Assembly (NCBI RefSeq): GCF_014197435.1
Contig: NZ_JACIFP010000001.1
Coordinates: 4,712,001-4,776,000, forward strand
Source of the DNA: Gordonia humi
Lineage (GTDB): Bacteria; Actinomycetota; Actinomycetes; Mycobacteriales; Mycobacteriaceae
DNA length: 64,000 nt
Reading direction: 5' to 3'
In this document: positions 41,993 to 50,636 of the stretch, piece by piece
Layout of the letters: each line of letters starts with the position of its first letter
Position numbering within the stretch: position 1 is the first letter of the stretch
Program-made: the position numbers and the translations under genes
Notes under the pieces: generated by a model
Seen by the model: only the letters and a program-made list of their open reading frames with translations
Told to the model about the DNA's origin: nothing
Databases searched by the model: none

Positions 41993-43372
41993 ATGACAAC
42001 CTCGCCGTCCACCACGGACTTCCAGGCACCACCGCCCAACATGATCCGCAAGGCGATCGCCGCATCGGCGATCGGAAATGCGACCGAGTGGTTCGACTAC
42101 GGCGTCTACGCCGCGACCACCACCTACCTCACCCAGGCGTTCTTCCCCGGCACATGGGGAACCACCGGAACCATGCTCGGTTTCGCCATCTCGTTCGTCC
42201 TGAGACCGCTCGGCGGCTTCGTGTGGGGTCCGATCGGCGACAAGCTGGGCCGGAAGAAGGTCCTCGCGCTGACGATTCTGCTGATCTCGTTGGCGACGGC
42301 TCTCATCGGTGTGCTGCCGACACACGCCACCGTGGGCGTCTGGGCGCCGATCATGCTGATCGTCCTGCGCATCATCCAGGGCTTCTCCACGGGCGGCGAG
42401 TACGGCGGAGCGGCGACGTTCATGGCCGAGTACGCGCCCGACAAGAAGCGCGGCCGCTTCGGCAGCTTCCTCGAGTTCGGCACCCTGGCCGGGCTGTCGG
42501 CGGGTACCGCGTTCGTACTGCTGCTCGACTCCGTCCTCGACGCCGATCAGATGGCGACGTGGGGATGGCGCATCCCGTTCCTGGCCGCACTGCCGTTGGG
42601 CTTGGTCGGCCTGTACCTGCGGTCGCAGCTCGACGATCCGCCCGTCTTCCTCGAGGTCGACAACAAGCGGAACAAGAAGAACGTCACCGGCTGGACGCAG
42701 TTGAAGACGACGGTGGCAGGCTACTGGCGTCCGATTCTGATCATGTTCGGCATGGTCGTCGCGTTGAACGTCGCGAACTACACGCTGCTGTCGTACCAGC
42801 CGACCTATCTGAAGCAGACGATCGGCCTGTCGGAGAACTCGGCGTCGTGGGTCATTCTGATCGGACAGGTGATCATGATGGCGGCGATCCCGTTCTTCGG
42901 TCGTTGGTCGGACTCCACCGGCCGCAAGCCGATGTGGTGGGCCTCGTTGGTCGGCCTGTTCGTGCTGGCGCTGCCGATGTACTGGCTGATGAGCCAGGGC
43001 TTCGCGTGGGCGCTGGTCGGCTTCATCGTGCTCGGCCTGTTCTATCTGCCGCAGCTGGCGACGATCTCCGCGACCTTCCCGGCGATGTTCCCGACCCACG
43101 TCCGCTACGCGGGCTTCGCGATCGCCTACAACGTGTCGACGGCGGCCTTCGGCGGCACCGCACCGCTGGTGAACGACGCCGTGGTGGAGAACGGCGGCTG
43201 GAACCTCTTCCCCGCCGCGTACATGATGGGTGCCTGCGTCGTCGGCATGGTCGCCCTCTACTTCCTCCGCGAGACCGCGGGCGCGTCGCTTCGCGGCACC
43301 CGCACCCCGGGGCAGGAGGAGACCGTGCTCGACGTCGAACCGGAGCAGGCCGCGTACTCGAAGATGAGCTGA
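41993..43372 (+). CDS. MFS transporter, metabolite:H+ symporter (MHS/ProP-like) family
   Basis: The 459-residue protein has twelve predicted transmembrane segments and MHS signatures: ASAIGNATEWFDYGVYAATTTYL at the start, RPLGGFVWGPIGDKLGRKKVL between helices 2 and 3, RIIQGFSTGGEYGGAATFMAEYAPDKKRG near 125, and GRWSDSTGRKPM between helices 8 and 9. MHS transporters take up osmolytes, citrate, ketoglutarate, shikimate or aromatic acids with protons. ATG 41993 has AGG 8 bases upstream; a GTG at 41963 would add ten residues. Confidence 0.9.
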   Translation: MTTSPSTTDFQAPPPNMIRKAIAASAIGNATEWFDYGVYAATTTYLTQAFFPGTWGTTGTMLGFAISFVLRPLGGFVWGPIGDKLGRKKVLALTILLISLATALIGVLPTHATVGVWAPIMLIVLRIIQGFSTGGEYGGAATFMAEYAPDKKRGRFGSFLEFGTLAGLSAGTAFVLLLDSVLDADQMATWGWRIPFLAALPLGLVGLYLRSQLDDPPVFLEVDNKRNKKNVTGWTQLKTTVAGYWRPILIMFGMVVALNVANYTLLSYQPTYLKQTIGLSENSASWVILIGQVIMMAAIPFFGRWSDSTGRKPMWWASLVGLFVLALPMYWLMSQGFAWALVGFIVLGLFYLPQLATISATFPAMFPTHVRYAGFAIAYNVSTAAFGGTAPLVNDAVVENGGWNLFPAAYMMGACVVGMVALYFLRETAGASLRGTRTPGQEETVLDVEPEQAAYSKMS

Positions 43373-43379
43373 GGACGGC

Positions 43380-44237
43380 TCACTCGGCGAACCGCACCGC
43401 CGCCCTCACCTGCGCCGCCACGGAGGCTCCGACACCGAGCGGCCAGCGCAACATCACGTAGTCGGCGGTCTCGTCGACGGTCAGCTGCCGCGAGGAGTTG
43501 CCCGTGCGCACCCAGAACTCGGGCGCGGCGTTCTTACCGGGCCGCAGATACATCGGCCGCGGCGACGCCGTCACCCGCATCCGGCAGACCGGCCGGGTGA
43601 CGCCGTCGCGGGCGATGTCCTCGACGGCGACGGCCACCTGTGCCGCGGCGTTCTGCCCGAGGGTGGAGACGAGCAGATCGCGCAGCCACAGCTCGTAGCG
43701 GTCGGCGTCCGGTGTGCGCAGCGTCCCGTAGTCGGGATCGAGACCGAGAGGCACACCGTCGTCGTCGACGCCGATCAGCAGGGTGCCGCCGTCGCCGTTG
43801 CCGAATGCGGCGATCGTCTTGGCGACGACGTGCTCCATCCGCTGGTCCTTCTCCCCCGTGCGCAGGTTGACTCGAGCGGTGGACTTGAACTCCACCGCGT
43901 CCGATTCGCCCGCGGCCAGCAGTTCGGCGATCGATGCGATCTGCGGACGTTGGAAGCGGGCCGCGACGAGTCCGTAGACGACGACGGCCGCCACGGATCC
44001 GCCGAGCCCGAACAGAACGGTCCACGGGGTGCGCAGGTGCGCGTTCGACCAGATCGCCCATTCGACGAGCAGCCCCGCAGCGCTGCCGAGGATCGCCAGG
44101 ACGATCGAACCCGACGCGCGCAGTCGTGCCCGGTCGCGCAGCAGCCACCGCGCAACGGCGCCGAGAAGCCAGGCCGCGACGAGGATCACCACCAGTGCGA
44201 TCGACACCATCCACAGCGGGGTCGTCTCCCGAGTCAC
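43380..44237 (-). CDS. membrane-anchored AlbA_2 (Schlafen-type) DNA-binding domain protein
   Basis: The 285-residue product has three hydrophobic segments in its first 85 residues (LWMVSIALVVILVAAWLLGAVA, SGSIVLAILGSAAGLLVEWAI and TVLFGLGGSVAAVVVYGLVAA). A cytoplasmic AlbA_2 domain follows: DAVEFKSTARVNLRTGEKDQRMEHVVAKTIAAF and GDGGTLLIGVDDDGVPLGL. AlbA_2 domains bind nucleic acid or NTP and are rarely linked to membrane helices. A ribosome site (GGAGAA) precedes GTG 44237. It converges with the MFS gene and diverges from the peptidase. Confidence 0.83.
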   Translation of the reverse strand: MTRETTPLWMVSIALVVILVAAWLLGAVARWLLRDRARLRASGSIVLAILGSAAGLLVEWAIWSNAHLRTPWTVLFGLGGSVAAVVVYGLVAARFQRPQIASIAELLAAGESDAVEFKSTARVNLRTGEKDQRMEHVVAKTIAAFGNGDGGTLLIGVDDDGVPLGLDPDYGTLRTPDADRYELWLRDLLVSTLGQNAAAQVAVAVEDIARDGVTRPVCRMRVTASPRPMYLRPGKNAAPEFWVRTGNSSRQLTVDETADYVMLRWPLGVGASVAAQVRAAVRFAE

Positions 44238-44353
44238 TTGTTCTCCACTCTCACGGCATTCGCACAGCGCGACAAGCATATCGACCCGATGGTCGCCGTC
44301 GCCGGGTACGCGAGGTTCGGGCCGTCCACCGTCCACCGTCCGGTGATCGCACG

Positions 44354-44359
44354 TAACGT
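44354..44359 (+). promoter_or_regulatory. -10 element (TAACGT) of the prolyl oligopeptidase gene
   Basis: TAACGT is seven bases before GTG 44367, a leaderless spacing that supports that start. Confidence 0.5.
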
Positions 44360-44366
44360 GGACCGG

Positions 44367-46403
44367 GTGACTGACGCGAACACCACCGCCGCCGACCCGT
44401 ATCTCTGGCTCGAAGAAGTCGACAGCGACCGCGCCCTCGACTGGGTGCGCGCTCACAATGCACCGACCGTCGACGAGTTGACGGGTTCGGACCGGTTCGA
44501 GCAGATGCGGGCCGACACTCTCGCGATCCTCGACACCGACGACCGGATCCCCTATGTGCGCCGTCGCCGCGAGTTCCTCTACAACTTCTGGCGCGACGCG
44601 CAGCATCCGTACGGGCTGTGGCGTCGCACCACGTTGGAGTCGTACCGCACCGACTCCCCCGAATGGGATGTGCTCATCGACGTCGACGCGCTGCGCGAGG
44701 CCGAGAACGAGAACTGGGTGTGGGCCGGTGCGTCGATGCTGCGGCCGGACTACGACCGCGCGCTGATCTCGCTCTCGCGCGGCGGTGCGGACGCCAGTGT
44801 CGTCCGCGAGTTCGACGTACCCTCACGCACCTGGGTCGACGGCGGATTCGCCCTGCCGGAGAACAAGTCGAACATCGGCTGGATCGACCGCGACACCGTC
44901 TACGTCGGCACCGAGTTCGGACAGCAGCCCGACGGCGACAGCTCCTGGACGTCGTCCGGCTATCCGCGCGTGGTGAAGCGGTGGACACGCGGCACCGACC
45001 TGTCGCAGGCGCAGACGGTGTTCACCGGCAGTGTCGACGATGTCGCGATCGGCGCGGCCTTCGATCCGACTCCGGGGTACCAGCGCCACCTCGTCTACCG
45101 GGCGACGGACTTCTACAACACCGACAACTACGAGCTGACCGGCGACGAGCTGGTCGCGATCGACATCCCGTCGGACGCCGCGTACTCCGTGCACCTGGAC
45201 TATCTGATCGTGTCGCCGAAGACGCCGTGGACCGTCGAGGGCGTCGAGCACGCCCCCGGATCGCTGCTGGTGTTCGACTACCCGGCCTTCCAGTCCGGCG
45301 ATCGCACCCACCGCGTCCTGTTCGCACCCGACGAGCACACCAGCCTGCAGGACTACGCGTTCACCAAGTCCCGACTCGTCCTGACGACACTGCACGACGT
45401 GGCCACCCGGCTGGAGGCGTTGGCGATCGGAACGTGGGAACCCGCCGAGCTCGCCGGCGTCCCGGAACTCGCCACCGTCGGCGTGCTCGACGTCGATCCG
45501 GAGCACAGCGACGAGATCTGGCTGTCGTCGAGTGCGTTCACACAGGCGCCGTCGTTGCTCTACGGCGATGCGACGACCGGGGTCGAGGTGATCCGGTCCT
45601 CGCCCGAGCACTTCGACGCCTCGAACGTCGGCGCGCAGCAGTTCTTCGCGACCTCCGACGACGGAACCGCGGTCCCCTATTTCGTCGTCAAACGCGACGA
45701 CGTGGAGACCGGTCCGACTCTGCTGTACGGCTACGGCGGTTTCGAGAACTCGCTGACTCCCGGCTACATGGGGGTCACCGGGACCAACTGGATCGCGCGC
45801 GGCGGCGTCTTCGTGTACGCGAACATCCGCGGCGGCGGGGAGTACGGACCGTCGTGGCACACGCAGGCGGTCAAAGCGGGCCGTCACCTGGTCTACGAGG
45901 ACTTCGCGGCCATCGCGCGCGACCTCGTCGCCCGCGGACTCACCACCGCGCCGCAGCTCGCCGCACGCGGCGGCTCGAACGGCGGTCTGCTGATGGGCGT
46001 CATGGCCACCAGCTACCCCGAGTTGTTCGGAGCCCTGGTCTGTCAGGTGCCGTTGATCGACATGCGCCGCTATCATCTGCTGCTCGCGGGAGCCTCGTGG
46101 ATGGCCGAGTACGGCGACCCCGACGACCCGGCCGAGTGGGAGTTCATCTCCCAGTATTCGCCGTATCAGCTGGTCCGCGAGGGCGTCGCGTATCCGGAAC
46201 TGCTGGTCACGACGTCCACTCGCGACGATCGCGTCCACCCGGGTCATGCTCGGAAGTTCACCGCGCGTCTGGAGGAGACCGGGCACAGCGTCCGTTACTA
46301 CGAGAACATCGAGGGCGGCCACGGCGGCGCCGCCGACAACAAGCAGTCGGCGTTCAAGGAGGCACTCGCCTACGAGTTCCTGTGGCGCACGATCGGCGGG
46401 TGA
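44367..46403 (+). CDS. prolyl oligopeptidase family serine peptidase (S9A)
   Basis: This 678-residue peptidase has an N-terminal beta-propeller region (DPYLWLEEVDSDRALDWVRAHN at the start) and a C-terminal alpha/beta-hydrolase domain with the nucleophile in RGGSNGGLLMG, Asp in STRDDRVHPGHA and His in EGGHGGAADNKQ. S9A enzymes cleave short Pro-containing peptides in the cytoplasm. No signal peptide is present. It ends overlapping the convergent rhomboid-like gene by 34 bases. Confidence 0.93.
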   Translation: MTDANTTAADPYLWLEEVDSDRALDWVRAHNAPTVDELTGSDRFEQMRADTLAILDTDDRIPYVRRRREFLYNFWRDAQHPYGLWRRTTLESYRTDSPEWDVLIDVDALREAENENWVWAGASMLRPDYDRALISLSRGGADASVVREFDVPSRTWVDGGFALPENKSNIGWIDRDTVYVGTEFGQQPDGDSSWTSSGYPRVVKRWTRGTDLSQAQTVFTGSVDDVAIGAAFDPTPGYQRHLVYRATDFYNTDNYELTGDELVAIDIPSDAAYSVHLDYLIVSPKTPWTVEGVEHAPGSLLVFDYPAFQSGDRTHRVLFAPDEHTSLQDYAFTKSRLVLTTLHDVATRLEALAIGTWEPAELAGVPELATVGVLDVDPEHSDEIWLSSSAFTQAPSLLYGDATTGVEVIRSSPEHFDASNVGAQQFFATSDDGTAVPYFVVKRDDVETGPTLLYGYGGFENSLTPGYMGVTGTNWIARGGVFVYANIRGGGEYGPSWHTQAVKAGRHLVYEDFAAIARDLVARGLTTAPQLAARGGSNGGLLMGVMATSYPELFGALVCQVPLIDMRRYHLLLAGASWMAEYGDPDDPAEWEFISQYSPYQLVREGVAYPELLVTTSTRDDRVHPGHARKFTARLEETGHSVRYYENIEGGHGGAADNKQSAFKEALAYEFLWRTIGG

Positions 46404-47044
46404 GACGCCGCACGCGCGAACCAGTCCCGCGCCCGCCGCACACGCGGCAGCGTCCGCGTCAACGGGTACATCGCGAATCCGAACAGCAACGCGGTGGCGT
46501 GCCCGACGTCGGTGAACGTCCCGTCGACGACGAGCGGAGTGCCGAACGCGACGAGGCAGACGGCGATGTACGCGACCCGCCACCGACCCGCCGTGCGATA
46601 GGCCAGGACGCCGATCAACGCGGCCATCACGTAGCTGACGCCGACGTCGACCGCCGATCGCAGGGCCGGATCGGCCTGCCGCGCGGCGATCGCCTCGTAC
46701 AGCACGAACTGACTGACGAGCGTCGCCACGACGTGTCCGCCGAAACCGACCGCGACGAGGCGCCACCGTCCCAGCCAACGCTCGGCGACGGCGACGAACA
46801 CGGTGAATCCGATCAGGTACGGGAGCCAGTACGCGCCGTCGAGCCAGAACATGCTCGTGATCATCGACCGGATCGGATCGTGCCGGAGGTTGCCGATGTT
46901 GGTCGAGCGCCGTCCGAGGATCGTCTCGACCCGCTCGTCCGACGCGGTGTGCTGCACGATGGTGGTGACCAGCAGAATCGCCAGCCACGAGTAGGTGACC
47001 GGCGCGCTGCGGATCCATCCGGCGACGAGCCGGAGCCCGCCTAC
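46370..47044 (-). CDS. rhomboid-like membrane protein, start codon unresolved
   Basis: The protein looks like the actinobacterial rhomboid-like family: SAPVTYSWLAILLVTTIVQHTA, STNIGNLRHDPIRSMITSMFWLDGAYWLPYLIGFTVFVAVAERWLG, and several further hydrophobic segments including VSYVMAALIGVLAYR and DVGHATALLFGFAMYPL. The homologous part begins near 47015, but no ATG, GTG or TTG occurs in frame between it and GTG 47368. The first in-frame start inside is GTG 46957, which would delete most of the first membrane helix. I give 47044 as the most upstream point that does not overlap the preceding gene beyond its stop codon. Confidence 0.65.
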   Translation of the reverse strand, partial: VGGLRLVAGWIRSAPVTYSWLAILLVTTIVQHTASDERVETILGRRSTNIGNLRHDPIRSMITSMFWLDGAYWLPYLIGFTVFVAVAERWLGRWRLVAVGFGGHVVATLVSQFVLYEAIAARQADPALRSAVDVGVSYVMAALIGVLAYRTAGRWRVAYIAVCLVAFGTPLVVDGTFTDVGHATALLFGFAMYPLTRTLPRVRRARDWFARAASHPPIVRHRNS

Positions 47045-47868
47045 ACGGCGCGTCGTCGTCCGCCGCCGACGATGCGGAACAGGATGCCCGCGACGGTGAC
47101 CAGCGCACCGACGATCACCGCGATCACCGCCCAGGTGATGAGACTTCCCGAGATGTCGTCGGCGACCACTTCGACGGTCCGCCGCGCCGCTTCCTCGGTG
47201 TCGGCGGCCCTGTCGTCGACGAGCGTGCGGATGTACTGTGCGACGCCGAACGCGACAGCCGCAGCGAGCATCCCGCCTACGCCGAGCCAGGCGAGCACCG
47301 TGCCCCGCCTGTTGGCCAGAGCCAATGCGAGGATCGCGGCCACGACGGCGACGATCACCGCGATCCACGAGACGGTCTTCACCAGGTCACCGGTCGACTC
47401 GAGCGATCCCGCGGACAACCGGTGCTGGTCGATCGCCACGTAGATCGGCGTGTCGATGTGCACCGGAACCGGCAGCGACGCCGATGCGACCGCCTCGTTG
47501 ATCATCGGCGTGATGTTCAGATCCATCACGTGCGCGTCGGTGTCGGGGCCGGGCGCGGTGAACAGCCAGTCGTGCTGCTGGCGGGCGATCTCCTCGAAGG
47601 CCGTCGCGAACGCGTCGCTGCGCGTGTACGCCTGCGCGAGCGGCTTGACGGCGTCGCCGGCCAGTGGGATCGACGTCTGTTCGGCCACCGATGAGGCGAT
47701 GGTCGAGGCGAAGTAGTCCTGCACCTGCTGATCGCGGGCCGCCTGCGCCGCGGACGCGGCGAAACCGTCGGCCGAGACCACCTTCTGCGACCCCCACATC
47801 GTGGGCACGGCGACGACGACGGCGATCATCGCCACGATGGTGAACAGGCCAGAGAGAACGCTTCGCAC
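47041..47868 (-). CDS. hypothetical membrane protein with large extracytoplasmic loop
   Basis: The 275-residue protein has an N-terminal membrane helix (SGLFTIVAMIAVVVAVPTM). An extracytoplasmic domain of about 120 residues follows (ASTIASSVAEQTSIPLAGDAVKPLAQAYTRSDAF, TPMINEAVASASLPVPVHIDTPIYVAI). Three membrane helices come at the end. Similar actinobacterial proteins are uncharacterised. Start GTG 47868 is 7 bases after TAACGT; GTG 47877 would add three residues. Its stop codon overlaps the rhomboid-like coding region. Confidence 0.75.
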   Translation of the reverse strand: MRSVLSGLFTIVAMIAVVVAVPTMWGSQKVVSADGFAASAAQAARDQQVQDYFASTIASSVAEQTSIPLAGDAVKPLAQAYTRSDAFATAFEEIARQQHDWLFTAPGPDTDAHVMDLNITPMINEAVASASLPVPVHIDTPIYVAIDQHRLSAGSLESTGDLVKTVSWIAVIVAVVAAILALALANRRGTVLAWLGVGGMLAAAVAFGVAQYIRTLVDDRAADTEEAARRTVEVVADDISGSLITWAVIAVIVGALVTVAGILFRIVGGGRRRAV

Positions 47869-47875
47869 CCGAACC

Positions 47876-47881
47876 ACGTTA
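47876..47881 (-). promoter_or_regulatory. -10 element (TAACGT) of the membrane protein gene
   Basis: TAACGT is seven bases before GTG 47868 on the minus strand and lies in the 32-bp gap to the PPK2 stop. Confidence 0.45.
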
Positions 47882-47900
47882 CCTGTCGGCCGAGACCGGC

Positions 47901-48860
47901 TTACTCTCCGACGAGGTCGCGTGCGCGGCCCACGATCAAGGGGTCGGGGGCTCCGACGATCGTCTCGTCCTTGCCGTCGTAGTCGTGCAGGCTGAGCACG
48001 TAGCGCATCGCGTTGATACGGGCGCGCTTCTTGTCGTTGCTCTTGACGACGGTCCACGGAGCGTGGTCGGTGTCGGTGTCGAGGAACATCCGTTCCTTGG
48101 CGTCCGTGTACGACTCCCACCGGTCGAGTGAGGCGAGGTCCATCGGCGACAGCTTCCACTGGCGAACCGGGTCGATCTGGCGGATCGCGAACCGGGTGCG
48201 CTGCTCGAGGGGCGTCACCGAGAACCAGAACTTGACCAGGTGGATGCCGTCGTCCACCAGCATCCGCTCGAAGGCGGGCGCCTGCGACATGAACTGCGCG
48301 TACTGCTCGGGCGTGCAGAAGTTCATGACGCGTTCGACACCTGCGCGGTTGTACCAGGAGCGGTCGAAGAAGACCATCTCGCCCGCGGCGGGCAGGTGCT
48401 GCACATAACGCTGGAAGTACCACTCGGTCGACTCGCGCTCGGAGGGCTTCTCCAGTGCGACGACCCGCGCACCGCGCGGATTGAGATGCTCGTTGAAACG
48501 CTTGATGGTGCCGCCCTTGCCCGCGGCGTCGCGGCCCTCGAACACCAACAGGTGACGCTGGCCGGTCTGCTTGGACCACTTCTGCAGCTTCAACAGCTCG
48601 ACCTGCAGACGGCGCTTGGTCACCTCGTATTCGCGGCGGCTCATCCGCTCCTGATACGGGTAGTCCTCGCGCCAGGTGTCGACCACGTTGCGTTCGGGCA
48701 GCGTCAGCAGGATCGGATCGTCGTCATCATCGTCCACGACGGTGAACTTGCCGGTGGCGCGCAGGTCCACGAGCTGCTGCAGCGCTTCGCGCCCGGAGAC
48801 CAGGCTCAGGTCGGGTCCGATGTTCTGATTCGGCTGGGCGTAGCCGTCGAGATTCTCCAC
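47901..48860 (-). CDS. ppk2: polyphosphate kinase 2, class I (SWYNRAGVE type)
   Basis: This 319-residue kinase uses polyphosphate and ADP or GDP to form nucleoside triphosphates, or the reverse. Walker A is FEGRDAAGKGG near residue 108, Walker B is FFDRSWYNRAGVERVM, and the lid is EQRTRFAIRQIDPVRQWKLSPMD. An acidic stretch VVDDDDDDP precedes the domain. It represents a different PPK2 class from the gene at 23.5 kb. GTG 48860 is selected by TACTCT six bases upstream. It is followed by a membrane protein gene after 32 bases. Confidence 0.93.
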   Translation of the reverse strand: MENLDGYAQPNQNIGPDLSLVSGREALQQLVDLRATGKFTVVDDDDDDPILLTLPERNVVDTWREDYPYQERMSRREYEVTKRRLQVELLKLQKWSKQTGQRHLLVFEGRDAAGKGGTIKRFNEHLNPRGARVVALEKPSERESTEWYFQRYVQHLPAAGEMVFFDRSWYNRAGVERVMNFCTPEQYAQFMSQAPAFERMLVDDGIHLVKFWFSVTPLEQRTRFAIRQIDPVRQWKLSPMDLASLDRWESYTDAKERMFLDTDTDHAPWTVVKSNDKKRARINAMRYVLSLHDYDGKDETIVGAPDPLIVGRARDLVGE

Positions 48861-48866
48861 GGGCAC

Positions 48867-48872
48867 AGAGTA
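48867..48872 (-). promoter_or_regulatory. -10 element (TACTCT) of class I ppk2
   Basis: TACTCT is six bases before GTG 48860. It distinguishes this start from GTG 48866, which overlaps the spacer. Confidence 0.45.
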
Positions 48873-48924
48873 ACTCGCACGGGACGATTCGGCAGCGCGA
48901 GCGGCCGGATGGCGCACCGGCGGA

Positions 48925-49449
48925 TCAGTGCAGGTCGAGCGACCCCGATTTGACGCAGTACTGGCCCGTCGTCGAATCGTATGCGGCGCCGAATCCGCCC
49001 GCGCACACCGCGCCCGCGGGACCGGCGTACGCCTGACCGCCCCAGCCGCCGATCGCGATCGATGTCCCGCCGTCGCGTGCCATGGCGATCGACGTCGACC
49101 GCGGCCCCGTGGAGATCGCGTAACCGCTGCCGCCGTGCACTCCGCTCGAGAGCGCCTCCGACCACGGCTGCAGGTTGATGCTCGTCGCCGCTCCGCGCTG
49201 GGTGGCGACCGCCGTCGCGACACCGCTGTTACTCGTGTCCCGCGCATCGGCGCGGCTGCCCGGGCCCGCGTTGGCGATGCAGTGGCTCAGTCCGTCGGCG
49301 TGCTCCACGCGGTTGTTGTCCGTGGCCGAGCACGTCGTATCGGCAGCGGCGTGACCACCACCGAACAGTGCCATCAGTCCGATCGCCGCACCACCGGCCG
49401 CTCCAGCGATGAGAACACGAATACCCTTGCCGCTCTTAGCAATACGCAC
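48925..49449 (-). CDS. secreted protein of unknown function, Gly/Ala-rich
   Basis: The 174-residue product has a clear Sec signal: basic start (RIAKSGKGIRV), hydrophobic core (LIAGAAGGAAIGLMALFGGG) and a likely AAA-D cleavage site near residue 36. The mature part has four Cys (TTCSAT, SHCIAN, AVCAGG, QYCVKS) and many Ser/Thr/Gly repeats such as GPRSTSIAMARDGGTSIAIGG. GTG 49449 is chosen because GGGAGG lies 8 bases upstream; TTG 49455 would be too close. No known domain is recognised; similar exported proteins occur in Gordonia and Nocardia. Confidence 0.7.
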   Translation of the reverse strand: MRIAKSGKGIRVLIAGAAGGAAIGLMALFGGGHAAADTTCSATDNNRVEHADGLSHCIANAGPGSRADARDTSNSGVATAVATQRGAATSINLQPWSEALSSGVHGGSGYAISTGPRSTSIAMARDGGTSIAIGGWGGQAYAGPAGAVCAGGFGAAYDSTTGQYCVKSGSLDLH

Positions 49450-49504
49450 GATCAATACCTCCCGACGACAGTCTCTCCGTCACCCCGACGGACCACCTCC
49501 GCCC

Positions 49505-49609
49505 GACCGAGCAGAGGCCCCCGCTCGACGCGCGGAGGCTCCCCCGGCAGTTCTCGCGGAGACTCCTGCAGATCGCGCGGAGGCCCGTGCAGATCGAGCG
49601 GAGTCGAGG
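49505..49609 (+). repeat. imperfect 21-bp tandem repeat, five units
   Basis: The DNA between the secreted-protein start and the upstream phosphatase holds five degenerate units built around GACCGAGCAGAGGCCCCCGC-type 21-mers (one is 24, the last 18). In one plus-strand frame they read DRAEAPA, RRAEAPPA, VLAETPA, DRAEARA, DRAESR. The coding reading is not supported by any start or homology, so I treat it as a DNA repeat upstream of the secreted-protein gene. Confidence 0.5.
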
Positions 49610-49702
49610 TCGACGCTACTCGGATGGCACGATTTCGACGCTCGCGCAACGCTGATCGTTACCGTCGCGATACCGGAGTCTCATCGATTGCTCAGCAACC
49701 CG

Positions 49703-50509
49703 TCAATCGAGGAACCGGGACCGCAGTTCGGCGACGGCGGAGGCGTCCAGGCCGAGTACGACGGAGGCGTACGCGTCGATCGAGCCGTACTGCCGATCGA
49801 CCTCGTCGAACGCCGCCGTCAGATACTCTTCGCGGACGCCGAGGACCGGTAGCAGGAGGTCCGGATCGCCGCCGGCGGCCGCGAACTCGTCGAAGATCGG
49901 GCGCAGCGCGGGAACGAGTCGTTCGTTGGTGAGCAGGTAGTCGGTGAAGACCTCGTCGCGGGGGACGCCGAGGAGGGTCAGCACCGATGCGGCCGCCCAG
50001 CCCGTGCGGTCCTTGCCGGTGGTGCAGTGGAATGCCGCGGGTGTCTCGTCGGCGCCGAGGAGGCCCGCGAAGAATCGACGGTAGGCGGCCTGCGCACTGG
50101 GCAGCGTCACGAGTTCGCGGTAGGTGCCGGTGATGAGTTCGACGGCCTTGCCGCCGCCGAGCACCTCGTCGACCTCGTGCACCAGGTGCGGATCCGACAG
50201 CACGGTGTCGAGGTTCGCCGGGATCGCGGTTCCCGCGTCGGCGAGCACGTCCAGGGCGATGTCGGCCACCCCCGGAAAGTCGGGGTCGGGCAGGCCCGTG
50301 CGTTCGGCGGCCGATCGCAGGTCGTAGACGGTGCGGATGCCCAGTCCGGTGAACTTCGCGGCGTCGTCGTCGGTGAGCCCGCGGAAGTCCGCGGTCCGGA
50401 ACAGCAGCCCGGACTTCACCGTGGCGCCGTCGGCGGCACGACGACCGCCGAGGTCTCGGAGATTCGGGAGGGATGCGATCGGGGCCGCAGCGTTCTGCAC
50501 GTCAGTCAC
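49703..50509 (-). CDS. tyrosine phosphatase (PtpB/SIW14-like), copy 1
   Basis: This 268-residue phosphatase has the N-terminal IASLPNLRDLGG and LLFRTADFRGLTDDD, and the P-loop HCTTGKDRTGW with Cys162 and Arg168, typical of the MptpB family. MptpB is secreted and has triple specificity for phosphotyrosine, phosphoserine and phosphoinositides. No signal peptide is present here. GTG 50509 follows CATAAT by 7 bases. A near-identical paralogue is 1.2 kb upstream. Confidence 0.9.
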   Translation of the reverse strand: MTDVQNAAAPIASLPNLRDLGGRRAADGATVKSGLLFRTADFRGLTDDDAAKFTGLGIRTVYDLRSAAERTGLPDPDFPGVADIALDVLADAGTAIPANLDTVLSDPHLVHEVDEVLGGGKAVELITGTYRELVTLPSAQAAYRRFFAGLLGADETPAAFHCTTGKDRTGWAAASVLTLLGVPRDEVFTDYLLTNERLVPALRPIFDEFAAAGGDPDLLLPVLGVREEYLTAAFDEVDRQYGSIDAYASVVLGLDASAVAELRSRFLD

Positions 50510-50516
50510 AGCGCCG

Positions 50517-50522
50517 ATTATG
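50517..50522 (-). promoter_or_regulatory. -10 element (CATAAT) of phosphatase copy 1
   Basis: CATAAT precedes GTG 50509 by seven bases on the minus strand. Confidence 0.45.
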
Positions 50523-50636
50523 CCCATGTCCGACGTTCGGTCTGGCGAATCCGGCACGGCTGGACCACCTCCGCGGCACAGAACCCCGCCGCGGACCGAT
50601 GTCTGCGACGGGGTTCTTCCGCGATGTCGGGTGTGC

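Noticed and set aside
41804..43099. 431-codon minus-strand frame opposite the MHS transporter
   Set aside because: Composition is His/Arg/Gln-rich and it mirrors a clear twelve-helix transporter.
49409..49852. Plus-strand frame containing DRAEAPA repeats
   Set aside because: It runs antisense into both flanking genes and has no start signal; the period is better explained by a DNA repeat.
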